Assembly: GCA_031269465.1 (NCBI GenBank)
Contig: JAISZB010000239.1
Span: 1 to 45,887 of the forward strand
DNA: 45,887 bases
Reading direction: 5' to 3'
Source: Clostridiales bacterium
GTDB taxonomy: Bacteria; Bacillota; Clostridia; Lachnospirales; WQUN01
Positions 1-8,669 of the stretch are shown here, in pieces. Made by a program: the position numbers and the translations under genes. Under the pieces are notes generated by a model. The model had not been told where the DNA came from. It worked only from the letters and a program-made list of their open reading frames with translations, and searched no databases. Numbering within the stretch: the stretch's first letter is position 1; every line of letters starts with the position of its first letter.

Positions 1-1
1 A

Positions 2-196
2 AGGCATGAAAACGACATGGCTGCCAGATCAAATGAATCTCAAAACCCTCAAGTCGATGCAGATATTTCGGAAAGCTGCGAACCTTCAGACGCAGTTTCC
101 GCACAGGGGGAAGACAAGGATAAAAAAGCCAGGAAATCCAGGCAGACCGACAAAAAGGAAGCTTATGCCATAAAAGGCAGGAAACTCAGTTTCTAA
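2..196 (+). CDS. C-terminal tail of an unidentified protein (partial)
   Basis: The frame is open from the window edge to a TAA at 194-196, giving 64 residues. The tail is very hydrophilic and of low complexity: acidic and Ser/Gln-rich at first, then a run of Lys/Arg/Asp, ending IKGRKLSF. It reads like a disordered charged C-terminal extension. No domain is visible and the family cannot be named. A factor-independent terminator about 100 bases downstream supports it as the end of a real transcription unit. Confidence 0.55.
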   Translation, partial: RHENDMAARSNESQNPQVDADISESCEPSDAVSAQGEDKDKKARKSRQTDKKEAYAIKGRKLSF

Positions 197-295
197 ATTT
201 GCTTTTAATCATAATCAGGCGTTTTTTTCCGACGCTTATAGAAGAACGTTTGTAGACATATCTGTACGTTGGGCTTGATAGAAGCCCAATGCACC

Positions 296-325
296 TAAAA
301 AGCCCAGTATTACTGGGCTTTTTTG
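296..325 (+). terminator. Rho-independent terminator
   Basis: AGCCCAGTA (301-309) pairs perfectly with TACTGGGCT (311-319). Flanking A and T runs extend the stem and supply the U tract. It closes the unit that enters from the left edge. A smaller hairpin (GGGCTT/AAGCCC, about 271-287) lies just before it. Confidence 0.85.
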
Positions 326-400
326 CGTTCAAGGATATTCTGAAAGGCGTTTTTGAGGGCTATTTTCCTCTCCGCGCTTTGCACCAAACGTGCATTTATG

Positions 401-451
401 CACCAGCCGAACAGAATCGTGTAATGGTTCTGCGGCTGGTGGATCTTTTTT
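401..451 (+). terminator. Second hairpin terminator
   Basis: CACCAGCCG (401-409) pairs with CGGCTGGTG (433-441), and an inner CAGAA/TTCTG extends the stem. GATCTTTTTTT follows. No convincing gene lies between this and the terminator at 301, so it may be a backup terminator or the end of a lost gene. Confidence 0.65.
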
Positions 452-653
452 TCAGCTAAAGAGGAATCGTGCAAAGGTATGCACCCAAGCTGAAAGTGTA
501 TCGGTCGGAAGGCTCTTTATTTGTCAAGCGAATAGGTTTATTATAATGACTCGGCAAATGAGAACAGATCCGCGACGCTATCTTTGTCGCGAATCGTTTT
601 CTTTGGTGTGACGTTTCGTGACGTTTCAGTCGGCACGCAAATCAATTTAGTTC

Positions 654-682
654 TTGACAAATATTAAATTTCGAGATAATAT
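654..682 (+). promoter_or_regulatory. Strong sigma-70-type promoter of the redox operon
   Basis: TTGACA (654-659), a 17-base spacer and TAATAT (677-682) lie just upstream of an AAGGAG ribosome site (about 703-708) and the ATG at 719. The -10 region holds a small dyad (GATA-N5-TATC). This would suit binding by the MarR-family regulator encoded in the same operon, but that link is inference. Confidence 0.75.
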
Positions 683-718
683 ATATCGTGGAAACTAAAT
701 CAAAGGAGTGTGTAATCA

Positions 719-1117
719 ATGAATGAAGTTCTGAATTTTCTCACAGAAACAAAAACATTTTATCTCGCTACGGTGGACGGTGATAAGCCTAAGGTTCGGC
801 CTTTCGGGTTTGTTATGGAGTTTGAAGACAAACTCTATTTTGCCACAAACGAATCAAAGCCCAGCTTCCAGCAGCTTATGGTGAATCCGAGCATTGAAAT
901 CAGCGCCACCAACGCAAACAATGAGTGGCTGAGGCTTTCCGGCGAAGCAGTGTTTGATACTCGGCCGGAGGTAAAGGCAAAGCTGTTTGAGGTAGCTCCC
1001 CATCTGCGCGGTATGTATGACAAGCCAGACAGTCCTATTTTAGCACCTTTCTATGTAAAAAACGGCGAGGCAACCTTCTGCTCTCTGACCGCTGCACCTC
1101 GAACGATAAATTTGTAG
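719..1117 (+). CDS. Pyridoxamine 5'-phosphate oxidase-family flavoprotein
   Basis: 132 residues, a normal length for the small FMN-binding split-barrel family. The N-terminus (FLTETKTFYLATVDGDKPKV) is the typical opening strand and turn of PNPOx-like domains. The central SxKPSFQQL and C-terminal strands also fit. Members bind FMN or F420 and act as small reductases or nitroimidazole-type detoxification proteins; the substrate here is unknown. It is first in a plus-strand operon under a consensus promoter, with an AAGGAG site, and is followed after 13 bases by a nitroreductase. A role in electrophile or redox stress is inferred from these neighbours. Confidence 0.85.
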   Translation: MNEVLNFLTETKTFYLATVDGDKPKVRPFGFVMEFEDKLYFATNESKPSFQQLMVNPSIEISATNANNEWLRLSGEAVFDTRPEVKAKLFEVAPHLRGMYDKPDSPILAPFYVKNGEATFCSLTAAPRTINL

Positions 1118-1130
1118 GGGGAGAACGCAT

Positions 1131-1643
1131 ATGAACGAGATTTTTACACGCAGAAGCATACGGACGTTTCAAAACAGACCGGTTGAAAAAACGAAAATTG
1201 ATAGGCTCCTGAGAGCGGCGATGCAAGCACCCTCCGCACTTAGTCAACAAGCGTGGGAATTTATTGTTGTGGAGGATAAGGACGCCCTTAGTAAATTATC
1301 CTCGGCTACAATAGGCTCAAAGTCTGTCGCTGGTTCCGCCGTGACGATTGTTCTTCTTGCAAACAAGAATCGCTTAAAGGCGGAGTCCGTCTGGAAGAAT
1401 GACATGGGCGCGGCGGCGCAAAACATCCTCTTGGAAGCGGTTCACTTGGGACTTGGCGCAGTATGGCAGGGTGTTGGCAGAGAAGAATCAGCTCAATTGA
1501 TTCAAGCGCTTTTTGATTATCCCGACTACATTATGCCGTTTGCCTTGATTTCCATAGGCTACCCTGATGGAGCGAAAAACGAGTTTATTGATCGGTATGA
1601 CGCACAGAAAGTGCATCATGAAAAATGGGAGGAAAGCAAATGA
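1131..1643 (+). CDS. Nitroreductase-family protein
   Basis: 170 residues. The N-terminal FTRRSIRTFQNRPVEKTKID is the classic FMN-phosphate-binding RRSIR(x)F motif. PSALSQQAWEFIVVED and the GLGAVWQG segment near residue 115 are standard nitroreductase/oxidoreductase positions. Such enzymes use NAD(P)H and FMN to reduce nitro, quinone or halogenated substrates. GGGGGAG precedes the ATG. The stop codon overlaps the next start as ATGA (1640-1643), so translation is probably coupled to the glutathione peroxidase. The specific substrate is not inferable. Confidence 0.9.
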   Translation: MNEIFTRRSIRTFQNRPVEKTKIDRLLRAAMQAPSALSQQAWEFIVVEDKDALSKLSSATIGSKSVAGSAVTIVLLANKNRLKAESVWKNDMGAAAQNILLEAVHLGLGAVWQGVGREESAQLIQALFDYPDYIMPFALISIGYPDGAKNEFIDRYDAQKVHHEKWEESK

Positions 1644-2179
1644 GCGTCTATGATTACAACTACACCAGCATAGAGGGAAAAACTGTTCCGCTGTCCGATT
1701 ACAAGGGCAAAGTTCTGCTGATTGTCAATACCGCCAGTAAATGCGGCTTCACGCCTCAATACGCGGGGCTGGAAGAACTTTGGAAAGCCTATGGAGATCG
1801 CGAGCTCGTGGTAATCGGTTTCCCGTGTAATCAGTTTGGAGGGCAAGAGCCGGGCGACGCGGAACAAATCAGCGAGTTTTGCACGGTTCGCTATGGCGTG
1901 ACTTTTCCGCTTTCGGCAAAGATTGAGGTCAACGGAAAACAGGCTGACCCGTTATTTGTGTATCTAAAATCCCAACGGCAATTTGGCGGTTTTGGGAAAG
2001 GCGCAAAAGCAAAAATGATGTCCGTAATGACCAAAGCGAAGGTTGGCGAACCGGACATCAAGTGGAATTTCACCAAGTTTTTAATTGACCAAAGCGGTGA
2101 GGTTGTGGGCAGATTTGAACCGACAACAGAACCGGCGTCAATCGCAAGCGAGATTGAAAAGCTGCTGTCATTACAGTGA
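1640..2179 (+). CDS. Glutathione peroxidase-family thiol peroxidase (Cys type)
   Basis: 179 residues from the ATG at 1640, chosen because GGGAGGAAAG precedes it and it overlaps the upstream stop; an in-frame ATG at 1625 would lengthen it by five residues but lacks a site. The peroxidatic residue is Cys35 in NTASKCGFTPQY. The partner Gln in FPCNQFGGQEPG and the Trp/Asn of KWNFTKFLID complete the catalytic tetrad. Bacterial Cys enzymes of this family usually use thioredoxin to reduce hydroperoxides. Cytosolic, with no signal peptide. It sits between two nitroreductases in a presumed oxidative/electrophile stress operon. Confidence 0.92.
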   Translation: MSVYDYNYTSIEGKTVPLSDYKGKVLLIVNTASKCGFTPQYAGLEELWKAYGDRELVVIGFPCNQFGGQEPGDAEQISEFCTVRYGVTFPLSAKIEVNGKQADPLFVYLKSQRQFGGFGKGAKAKMMSVMTKAKVGEPDIKWNFTKFLIDQSGEVVGRFEPTTEPASIASEIEKLLSLQ

Positions 2180-2191
2180 GGAGTGATCAGA

Positions 2192-2893
2192 ATGACATTA
2201 TACGAAACCATTTTCGTTCGCCGCAGTGTGCGGCAGTATTCCCAAACGCCGTTGGATGCGCTTGCACTTGACGAAATTCAGCAGTATATTGACAGCGCAG
2301 CGCAACTGTCGGGGCAATCCGCGTGGTTCGAGCTTGTGAACGCCGACAAGCTCAAGGGTTCTACCGCGCCGCACGCCATTTTGGCGCACGGAGAAGAAAC
2401 CGACATCGGCATGACAAACATCGGCTATGTCCTGTGCGAACTGGATCTGGCACTGCAAAGCAAAGGCTACGGCAGCATTATTATGGGCATGGCAAAGCCG
2501 TTGTCCCCCGCTCCGGATTATCGCATTCTGTTGGCATTCGGCAACACCGACGTGCCACCACGCGCCGGGGAGAGCGACTTCAAGCGCAAACCCGTTCTGG
2601 ATGTCAGCAACGAGAACAACGCCATCGCTTGCACGGCGCGGCTGGCACCCTCTGCCGTCAATTTTCAGCCTTGGAAGTTGCAATTTTCGCCGGGAAAAGT
2701 AACAGTGCAATCCGCCGGGCGGGGGATCGGTAGGCTGATGATGGGCAAAGTGCAAAAGATTGATCTGGGGATTATTTTAAAAACAGTGGAGATCGCGCTG
2801 AAGCATGAGGGGGAAAGCATTACCTCCATTGCACCGAAGGGCAGCGGCAAAGGCTTTTCTGTAGAAGTCATGCACGGGAAGCAGAGTGATTAA
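2192..2893 (+). CDS. Second nitroreductase-family protein
   Basis: 233 residues. The ATG at 2192 lies 8 bases after AGGAG; a GTG at 2183 overlaps that site and is less likely. The opening LYETIFVRRSVRQYS is the RRSVRxY cofactor motif. The protein is longer than its upstream relative and resembles the NADH-dependent nitroreductase/TM1586-type subgroup, with IACTARLAPSAVNFQPWKL in the second half. It is distinct in sequence from the nitroreductase at 1131, so this is not a recent duplication. It presumably acts with the same flavin chemistry. Twelve bases separate the peroxidase stop from this start. Confidence 0.85.
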   Translation: MTLYETIFVRRSVRQYSQTPLDALALDEIQQYIDSAAQLSGQSAWFELVNADKLKGSTAPHAILAHGEETDIGMTNIGYVLCELDLALQSKGYGSIIMGMAKPLSPAPDYRILLAFGNTDVPPRAGESDFKRKPVLDVSNENNAIACTARLAPSAVNFQPWKLQFSPGKVTVQSAGRGIGRLMMGKVQKIDLGIILKTVEIALKHEGESITSIAPKGSGKGFSVEVMHGKQSD

Positions 2894-2922
2894 CTTTTTG
2901 CGCATCAAAGGAAGGTGTAAGA

Positions 2923-3378
2923 TTGGAATATCAGGAATACTGTATCGCCATAAACGAGTTGCTGCAGAGTGTCAGCTCGAAATTCGCAACGGCCGCCAAT
3001 CAGCAGTTTGCGGGGCACAACCTCACTTCCTCGCAGGTTGGTATTTTGCTGTTGCTTGATAAAACCGGTGCGATGAAGGTGAGTGACATTGCCTCCGAAC
3101 TGAATATGCGAGAAAGCAATATATCCAATATTTGTAAGCGGCTTGAAAGCGCAGGACTTGTTAGGCGCAACCGTCAGGCGGACGATCAGCGGGTGGTCAA
3201 AATTGAATTGACCGCTGCGGCGGCGGAAAAAATGGGCGGCATCAAAGCCAGCGTCAATGGTTTCCACCTAAAAATGCGAGAGTGCGTTTCCGAGACTGAT
3301 TTGAAAGAAATCCACACAGGTCTCCTGAAACTCAATAGACTGTTCGATATTTTTTTTGAGGTGGAGGGAAATGCGTGA
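2923..3378 (+). CDS. MarR-family transcriptional regulator
   Basis: 151 residues starting at TTG (2923) after GGAAGG. The winged-helix core is clear: SSQVGILLLLDKTGAMKVSD, then the recognition helix region MRESNISNICKRLESAGLV, and a wing RRNRQADDQRVVKIELT. MarR proteins are dimeric repressors released by phenolics, oxidants or drugs. Its place inside the detoxification operon suggests autoregulation, with a dyad in the 654-682 promoter as a possible operator; this is inferred. The stop overlaps the GTG start of the next gene. Confidence 0.92.
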   Translation: MEYQEYCIAINELLQSVSSKFATAANQQFAGHNLTSSQVGILLLLDKTGAMKVSDIASELNMRESNISNICKRLESAGLVRRNRQADDQRVVKIELTAAAAEKMGGIKASVNGFHLKMRECVSETDLKEIHTGLLKLNRLFDIFFEVEGNA

Positions 3379-4451
3379 AACAAGACTTCGACTTGGAGCG
3401 ATATTTGAGCGATGGTATAGAAGCCATCGTAAAAGATGCTCTAAAAGCCACACTGAAAAGCCCGAAGGAAACCGCCTTCTTAACAAAGTATGCCATTGCC
3501 GCAAAAAAGACCGAAAGCCGCAGGCACAGCCTCGAATTGGTCGGAGAACATATCCCTTCTTTTCTGATTGCCAGCATTACAGAAGAATGCAATCTGCACT
3601 GCGCGGGTTGTTATGCCCGCGCTCATATGCACGGCGGCTCCGACGCGCATATGAGCCGCTCGGATTGGAGCCGCGTGTTTCGTGAAGCGAGTGAGCTGGG
3701 CGTTGCCATGATTCTGCTGGCGGGCGGCGAACCGTTGATGCGGCGGGATGTTATCGAAGAAGCCGCCGAACATCCAGAACTGATGTTCCCTGTGTTTTCC
3801 AACGGCACGATGATGGATGCTGAGTACATATGCCTGTTTGACAAGCGGCGCAATCTGATTCCCGTTATAAGCATTGAGGGCAACGCAGATCAGACCGACA
3901 CGCGCCGAGGCGATGGCGTATACGCGCAAACAGTGGAAGTTATGCGCAAGCTCCATGAAAAAGGGCTTCTTTTTGGAGTATCCATCACTGTGACCACAGA
4001 AAATTTGATGTCAGTAACCGAGCCTGCATTTTGCGATCATTTGCGAAGAACGAGTTGCTCGGTGATGTTCCTTGTGGAGTATGTTCCCGTAGAACTGCGA
4101 GATTTGGCGCTTAGCCCGGAACAGCGCGAAACGTTGCAAACCAGAGTGGAAGCGCTCCGTGAACGAAACGACGGAATGCTTTTGATTTCATTCCCCGGCG
4201 ACGAACAATACTCCGGCGGCTGTCTGGCAGCAGGACGTGGATTTTTCCATATCAACGCAACCGGCGGCGTGGAGCCTTGCCCATTTTCACCTTATTCCGA
4301 TACCGATTTGAAGAACACCTCTCTGCGGGCAGCGCTCCGGTCGCCGCTTTTTCAAAAGCTGCTGGATGAAGATATTCTATTACAGGAGCATATGGGCGGC
4401 TGCGTTTTGTTTGAGCAGGCGGACACGGTGAAGCGGCTGGCAAACTCATAA
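3375..4451 (+). CDS. Radical SAM protein with C-terminal Cys region
   Basis: 358 residues from a GTG overlapping the MarR stop (GTGA). The [4Fe-4S]/SAM motif is C72-x3-C76-x2-C79 (EECNLHCAGCYARAH). LLAGGEPLM is the GGE motif that contacts SAM. In the last 80 residues three cysteines (GGCLAAGRG, EPCPFSP, GGCVLFE) could hold an auxiliary cluster, in the manner of SPASM/twitch proteins. The reaction is unknown. No obvious peptide substrate is seen nearby. The genetic context (MarR, two nitroreductases, peroxidase, membrane protein) differs from usual RiPP maturases. Confidence 0.88.
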   Translation: MKQDFDLERYLSDGIEAIVKDALKATLKSPKETAFLTKYAIAAKKTESRRHSLELVGEHIPSFLIASITEECNLHCAGCYARAHMHGGSDAHMSRSDWSRVFREASELGVAMILLAGGEPLMRRDVIEEAAEHPELMFPVFSNGTMMDAEYICLFDKRRNLIPVISIEGNADQTDTRRGDGVYAQTVEVMRKLHEKGLLFGVSITVTTENLMSVTEPAFCDHLRRTSCSVMFLVEYVPVELRDLALSPEQRETLQTRVEALRERNDGMLLISFPGDEQYSGGCLAAGRGFFHINATGGVEPCPFSPYSDTDLKNTSLRAALRSPLFQKLLDEDILLQEHMGGCVLFEQADTVKRLANS

Positions 4452-4488
4452 ACGCCGGATTTCATTGAGACGTTAGGAGATGACAGCT

Positions 4489-5160
4489 ATGCAATCCATC
4501 ATGGAAATAATTTTTGATATTGCCTACCTTGCCGCGGTTATTTCGCTTGGGGTAATCATGTGCGTCAAAGTGCAACAGAGCCGTGGATTTCGTCTGTTCG
4601 GCGTCATGGCGCTTCTACTTGGGTGCGGGGACGCGTTTCACCTACTGCCGCGAGCGTACAGCCTGCTGACCGACAGCATGGATGCCAATGTCGCGGCGCT
4701 TGGGTTTGGCAAGCTCGTAACGTCCGTCACCATGACGGTTTTCCATGTGCTCTTGTACCACTTTATACGGGCGCGATATAAGACCACAGGGAAAACGCCG
4801 CTGACAATCGCGGTTTATGCGCTCGCCATCGTCAGAATTGCTTTGTGCCTGTTCCCGCAAAACGATTGGTTCAGCGCTGACGCCCCGCTGAGCTGGGGGA
4901 TATACCGAAACATCCCGTTCGTCATTTTGGGCGCGGTTATCGTTTGCCTGCTTTTCACCCAGGCGAAAAAGCACAAGGACAGACCCTTCGCGTTCGCGTG
5001 GCTGGCGGTGCTGCTCTCCTTCGCGTTTTATATCCCCGTGGTTTTGTGGGCGGACGCTGTGCCGATTATTGGAATGCTCATGATTCCCAAAACGCTCTGC
5101 TATGTGTGGCTTGTGTTGATGGGGTATCGGGAGTTTCGCAGGGTTCAGCGTAAAGTTTGA
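4489..5160 (+). CDS. Polytopic membrane protein of unknown function
   Basis: 223 residues from the ATG at 4489, which lies at correct distance from TTAGGAG; an ATG at 4480 abuts that site and is rejected. About seven hydrophobic helices alternate with short charged loops, and the C-terminus is basic (YREFRRVQRKV). No signal peptide is seen. I do not recognise the family. It lies 37 bases after the radical SAM stop and is probably co-transcribed, so it may be a membrane partner of that enzyme. Confidence 0.8.
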   Translation: MQSIMEIIFDIAYLAAVISLGVIMCVKVQQSRGFRLFGVMALLLGCGDAFHLLPRAYSLLTDSMDANVAALGFGKLVTSVTMTVFHVLLYHFIRARYKTTGKTPLTIAVYALAIVRIALCLFPQNDWFSADAPLSWGIYRNIPFVILGAVIVCLLFTQAKKHKDRPFAFAWLAVLLSFAFYIPVVLWADAVPIIGMLMIPKTLCYVWLVLMGYREFRRVQRKV

Positions 5161-5194
5161 GGAGCTTAGAAAGGAAACGAGAGACGGTGAATAG

Positions 5195-5790
5195 ATGAAA
5201 AACGCACAGGGAAATTGGTCATTTCAAATATCGTTATTCTGGGGCTGGTGAGCTTTTTCACAGACATCAGCACCGAGATGGTTTATCCAATAATGCCACT
5301 GTATCTAACGGCTATACTCGGTGCTTCCCCCGCGATTATCGGCGTTATCGAGGGAATTGCCGAGAGCTTGGCTACCGTACTTAAGCTGTTTTCCGGCATG
5401 ATGGCTGATAAATTCAATAACAAAAAGCAACTGGCGTTCACTGGTTACGCCGCGTCTTTTTTCAATAATATAATCATTTTATTGTCCGCGTCATGGGGTG
5501 GTGTGTTGCTGGCGCGGATTGTTGACCGCTTCGGCAAGGGCATTCTCACCGCGCCGCGTGACGCATTGGTAGCCGAATCAGCAGCCAGCGGCGGGCTTGG
5601 CAAGGCTTACGGCCTGCACAAAGCCTTTGATATGCTGGGCGCTTCGGTTGGTATCCTGTTGGCGTTTTTTCTCATTGCTAACGCTTCTGCCGATAACTTC
5701 CGCAATATCTTTCTCCTATCCATGATTCCCGCCGTTATCGGATCGCTGTGTGTGCTGTTAATGCTTTTCCTCCGCGCATTTCCAGTCCTT
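5195..5790 (+). pseudogene. Truncated, frameshifted MFS transporter
   Basis: From 5215 the frame encodes a clear major-facilitator N-terminal half: LVSFFTDISTEMVYPIMPLY, GxxADKFNNKKQL (loop 2-3 motif) and ARIVDRFGKGILTAPRDAL. The likely start is the ATG at 5195 (MKNAQG), which is one base out of frame, so there is a frameshift at about 5212. After LLMLFLR (about 5785) the homology stops and the frame runs into antisense ABC-transporter sequence. Only about half of a normal 400-residue transporter remains. Confidence 0.8.
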
Positions 5791-6360
5791 CGGGATGTTC
5801 CGTTTTTAATTCCTGCATGGAAAATTCCCGCACCATTGCTCTGTCCGCGATATGCAGGGTATCGTTTAGGATATGGCTGGAGATGAGAATGGCAACGCCG
5901 TCCTTTTCCGGCTAAGAGCGCAACAGTTCCCTCATGTCACGGATTCCCACCGGATCAAGAGCGTTAATCGGCTCGTCCAGAAGCAAGATTTCGGGCTTAT
6001 GAATAATCGTTCGCGCAATGCCGAGGCGCTGCCGCATTCCAAGAGAAAATGTGGAAACAGGCTGGCTTCCAGTGCTCGGATGTCCCGATCTCACCAACAT
6101 TTCCCCAATCTTGCCTGTCTTATCTAATCAAGATAGGCAAGATTGGCAAGATTGGCAAGATAGGCAAGGTGCATTCGCAAATTTTCAGTGTCGGAAAGGT
6201 GTTCGTAAAACAGCGGAACCTCAATCACGCTGCCAATTCTCTTGAGAAAAGCTTCACGGTTCCTGCCTGCATCTACCCCAAAGACGTCTGCCTGCCCTGC
6301 GGTTGAGAATAGTAGACCGCAAAGCAGCTTTAGCACGGTTGTCTTTCCCGTTCCGCACCA
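5775..6360 (-). pseudogene. Decayed ABC-transporter ATPase (bacitracin/lantibiotic-immunity type)
   Basis: Read on the minus strand: a Walker A remnant (GTGKTTVLKLLCGLLF, about 6350-6300), IGSVIEVPLFYEHL, the signature [13 protein letters not shown], Walker [15 protein letters not shown], and then ISSHILNDTLHIAD. These are the hallmarks of BcrA/LanF-type ATPases. Damage: no N-terminus, an expanded 9-bp repeat with a frame break near 6101-6165, an in-frame TAG at 5912, and truncation at the MFS junction near 5780. Not functional. Confidence 0.85.
6130..6165. repeat. Four tandem 9-bp repeats
   Basis: The unit AAGAT(A/T)GGC is repeated four times inside the dead ABC ATPase. Because the unit is 9 bp it adds codons without changing frame (LANLANLAYL on the minus strand). 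A hairpin CTTGCCT...AGGCAAG overlaps its left side. Confidence 0.85.
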
Positions 6361-6680
6361 AACGGTCGAACTGGGTGTTATAGGGCAGGAACCTGCTGGT
6401 CTCGGGATGCTCCTCGACTTCTGAAAGCATGAATTCAGGCAATAATTTTGGGTCTTTAATCTTAAGCGGGGTTAACTCAGCGTCCATTTCATTATAAGTG
6501 GATTTCACGGGATTTATTTTACATTATTTAACATATTACCCGGTTAAGTTTAAAGACCCATAATTTTTTGGTTAGCATTGAGATTAAAATGAGCAGTAAT
6601 ATCAAGGCTTTTCATACACAATTGGAAACAGGGTGCACATTTAGGCAAGAGCAGGATTTTGAAAGCCGCGGATAAAAGTG
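6361..6680. other. Gap with an unrecognised minus-strand ORF remnant
   Basis: A minus-strand frame (about 6508-6350) reads SEVEEHPETSRFLPYNTQFD and merges into the ABC remnant at Walker A. It may be the end of an inserted gene, but I do not recognise it. Nothing is seen in 6510-6680. Confidence 0.4.
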
Positions 6681-6708
6681 TTGCATATCATTCCATTGGC
6701 GATATAAT
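6681..6708 (+). promoter_or_regulatory. Promoter of the AAA-ATPase gene
   Basis: TTGCAT (6681-6686), a 16-base spacer and TATAAT (6703-6708). A ribosome site AAGGGGGG lies at about 6733-6740, before the ATG at 6747. Confidence 0.65.
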
Positions 6709-6746
6709 TGTAGTATGCGAGCAAGTCAGCAGCAAGGGGGGATGGC

Positions 6747-8426
6747 ATGAAGCCGCGTATAGCTTTAAGCACCATGGACTTCAAGAGCTATGTTCAGGAC
6801 GGATTCGCTTATGTGGACAAGTCAGGCATGATAAGCGAACTGATACGGAGCAGGGACGTGTTCCTTGTGACCAGGCCGAGAAGGTTCGGAAAATCCATGA
6901 ACCTCAACATGCTTGAATGCTTCTTCTCAAACAGGTCAACTGCGGAAGAGGTGGGGAAGCTGTTTGGAGGACTCAAGATTCGGGCGGATAAAAACGCAAT
7001 GGAATGCGCTGGCGGATATCCAGTGGTATCACTGTCTTTTTCAGGATTGGTAGGAAGTACATGGGCCGATGCGCTTGTAAAGCTTTCTTTGATGATGAGA
7101 AAATCCTTCGAAGACAATATGGCGCCTGTCATTGATAAAATCACAGACAATTTTTATAAAACGTTGGCAGGCATCCTGAATTCAAAGAATATTTTGGATC
7201 CCAAGCGCATTGCGGATTACAGCTCAATACTTAGCGAAACATTGAAAATGCTTACGCAATACCTCAAAGAAGCCTACGGAAAAAGGGTTATACTGCTCAT
7301 AGACGAATATGACGCCCCGCTGATCCATGCGCACAACAAAGGATACTACACGGAGGCGGTGGACTTCATCAAGCTCTTCCTCGGGGCAGCCCTGAAGGAC
7401 AACCTGTGCCTGGAGTTCGCCGTGGTCACAGGTGTGGTGCAGATAGCTAGGGAGAGCATTTTCAGTGATCTCAACAACCTTGTCGTATGCGATGCGTTCA
7501 ACCTGGAGTTCGCTGGGGACTTCGGGTTCACGGAGGCTGAGGTGCTTGGACTCGCCAAGGTCTTCGGCAGGGAGAGGGAGATGGATTCCATCCGCGACTG
7601 GTACAATGGGTATGAGTTCAGGAATGTGGAGATCTACAACCCCTGGAGCGTGATGAGCTACTTCCGTTACGGGGAGTTCCGCTCGTACTGGGCCAACACT
7701 AGCGAGAACACCCTCATCCAGGATCTGCTGAGGGGGGCGCCGTCCTCCGATGTCTCTGACCTGTTGCACCTGCTGGCAGGGGGGCACCTGGAGAAGACAA
7801 TAAGCACCAGGCTCACCTTCCGTGACCTGCGCATCGGGTCGGGAAGCGTCTTCTCCCTGATGGCGACGGCGGGTTACCTCAAAGCCGTGCCGATACGCGA
7901 GAACGGGGAGGGGCATTTGTGCATGGTGGCGCTGCCGAACAAGGAGATGCCGAACTGTTTCCATGGGATGTTCAAAAGCCTGCTCACTGAGTCGAGGATG
8001 GGGGAGCGGATAGGCGACATTGTATCGGCCATGCTGGCGGGGGACGAGAAGGGGTTCGAGTCGAGGCTGAACGACTACCTCATTGAGGTGATGAGCACTT
8101 TCGACTCTCTTGAGTCCTTCTACCACGGCTTCATGGTGTCATTGGCGGGCTATGCCTATGAGACGCATGAGATTCGCTCCAACAGGGAATCTGGAACCGG
8201 GCGCTATGACTTGTCCATGACACCCAGAAAGGCTGATGGACTCGGCGTGCTGATGGAGTTCAAGAAGCTGGGCAAGGGGGAGGACGCAGAGAGGCTTTTG
8301 GACGCAGGACTCGGCCAGTCCGACGAGAAGCGGTATGCATTGGAGATGAAGCTACATGGGATTAGGCACATAACGTATACGATGGTTTTTGACGGGAAGG
8401 TCTGTCATGTAAGGCTCAGAAGGTAA
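6747..8426 (+). CDS. AAA-ATPase_like / PD-(D/E)XK nuclease-domain protein
   Basis: 559 residues, full length for this family. N-terminus: ALSTMDFKSYVQDGFAYVDK, then the P-loop variant VTRPRRFGKSMNLNML (about residue 45) and a Walker B-like RVILLIDEYDAPL (about 180). The C-terminal 90 residues hold a PD-(D/E)XK-type motif, with GRYDLSM followed by LMEFKKL. These proteins (PF09820 plus PF08011 architecture) are multicopy in anaerobes; their function is not settled, with mobile or defence-linked roles suggested. Base usage changes sharply: up to about 7300 it is A/T-rich, while 7330-8130 is clearly G/C-rich, which suggests a mosaic from recombination between paralogues. It has its own promoter. 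Confidence 0.9.
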   Translation: MKPRIALSTMDFKSYVQDGFAYVDKSGMISELIRSRDVFLVTRPRRFGKSMNLNMLECFFSNRSTAEEVGKLFGGLKIRADKNAMECAGGYPVVSLSFSGLVGSTWADALVKLSLMMRKSFEDNMAPVIDKITDNFYKTLAGILNSKNILDPKRIADYSSILSETLKMLTQYLKEAYGKRVILLIDEYDAPLIHAHNKGYYTEAVDFIKLFLGAALKDNLCLEFAVVTGVVQIARESIFSDLNNLVVCDAFNLEFAGDFGFTEAEVLGLAKVFGREREMDSIRDWYNGYEFRNVEIYNPWSVMSYFRYGEFRSYWANTSENTLIQDLLRGAPSSDVSDLLHLLAGGHLEKTISTRLTFRDLRIGSGSVFSLMATAGYLKAVPIRENGEGHLCMVALPNKEMPNCFHGMFKSLLTESRMGERIGDIVSAMLAGDEKGFESRLNDYLIEVMSTFDSLESFYHGFMVSLAGYAYETHEIRSNRESGTGRYDLSMTPRKADGLGVLMEFKKLGKGEDAERLLDAGLGQSDEKRYALEMKLHGIRHITYTMVFDGKVCHVRLRR

Positions 8427-8669
8427 ATAGCATCGAAAAGACAGTTTGTTTGAGACAACCTGTTTTTTGTATATCCATTACCATATTTATTGAAGCTTTC
8501 GAAATGAGAAGTTTATGCAGAAAATAGAAGGTTGCTCATTTTATAAAAAAGCATCATGATTATAAAAGCCTGAAACCTTAATATTAGCATTCGAAACAAT
8601 GTGTTACTATGATTTCAGAACACAAAAAGGAGAAAAGTAGAGAAATCCTAACCTATCTCCCGAAGATTT

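Noticed and set aside
390-611. 73-codon frame upstream of the redox operon
   Set aside because: It covers a terminator hairpin, shows no motif and has no ribosome site.
7224-8126. 300-codon open frame on the minus strand
   Set aside because: It is antisense to the AAA-ATPase gene within its G/C-rich part, has no ribosome site and no recognisable motif.
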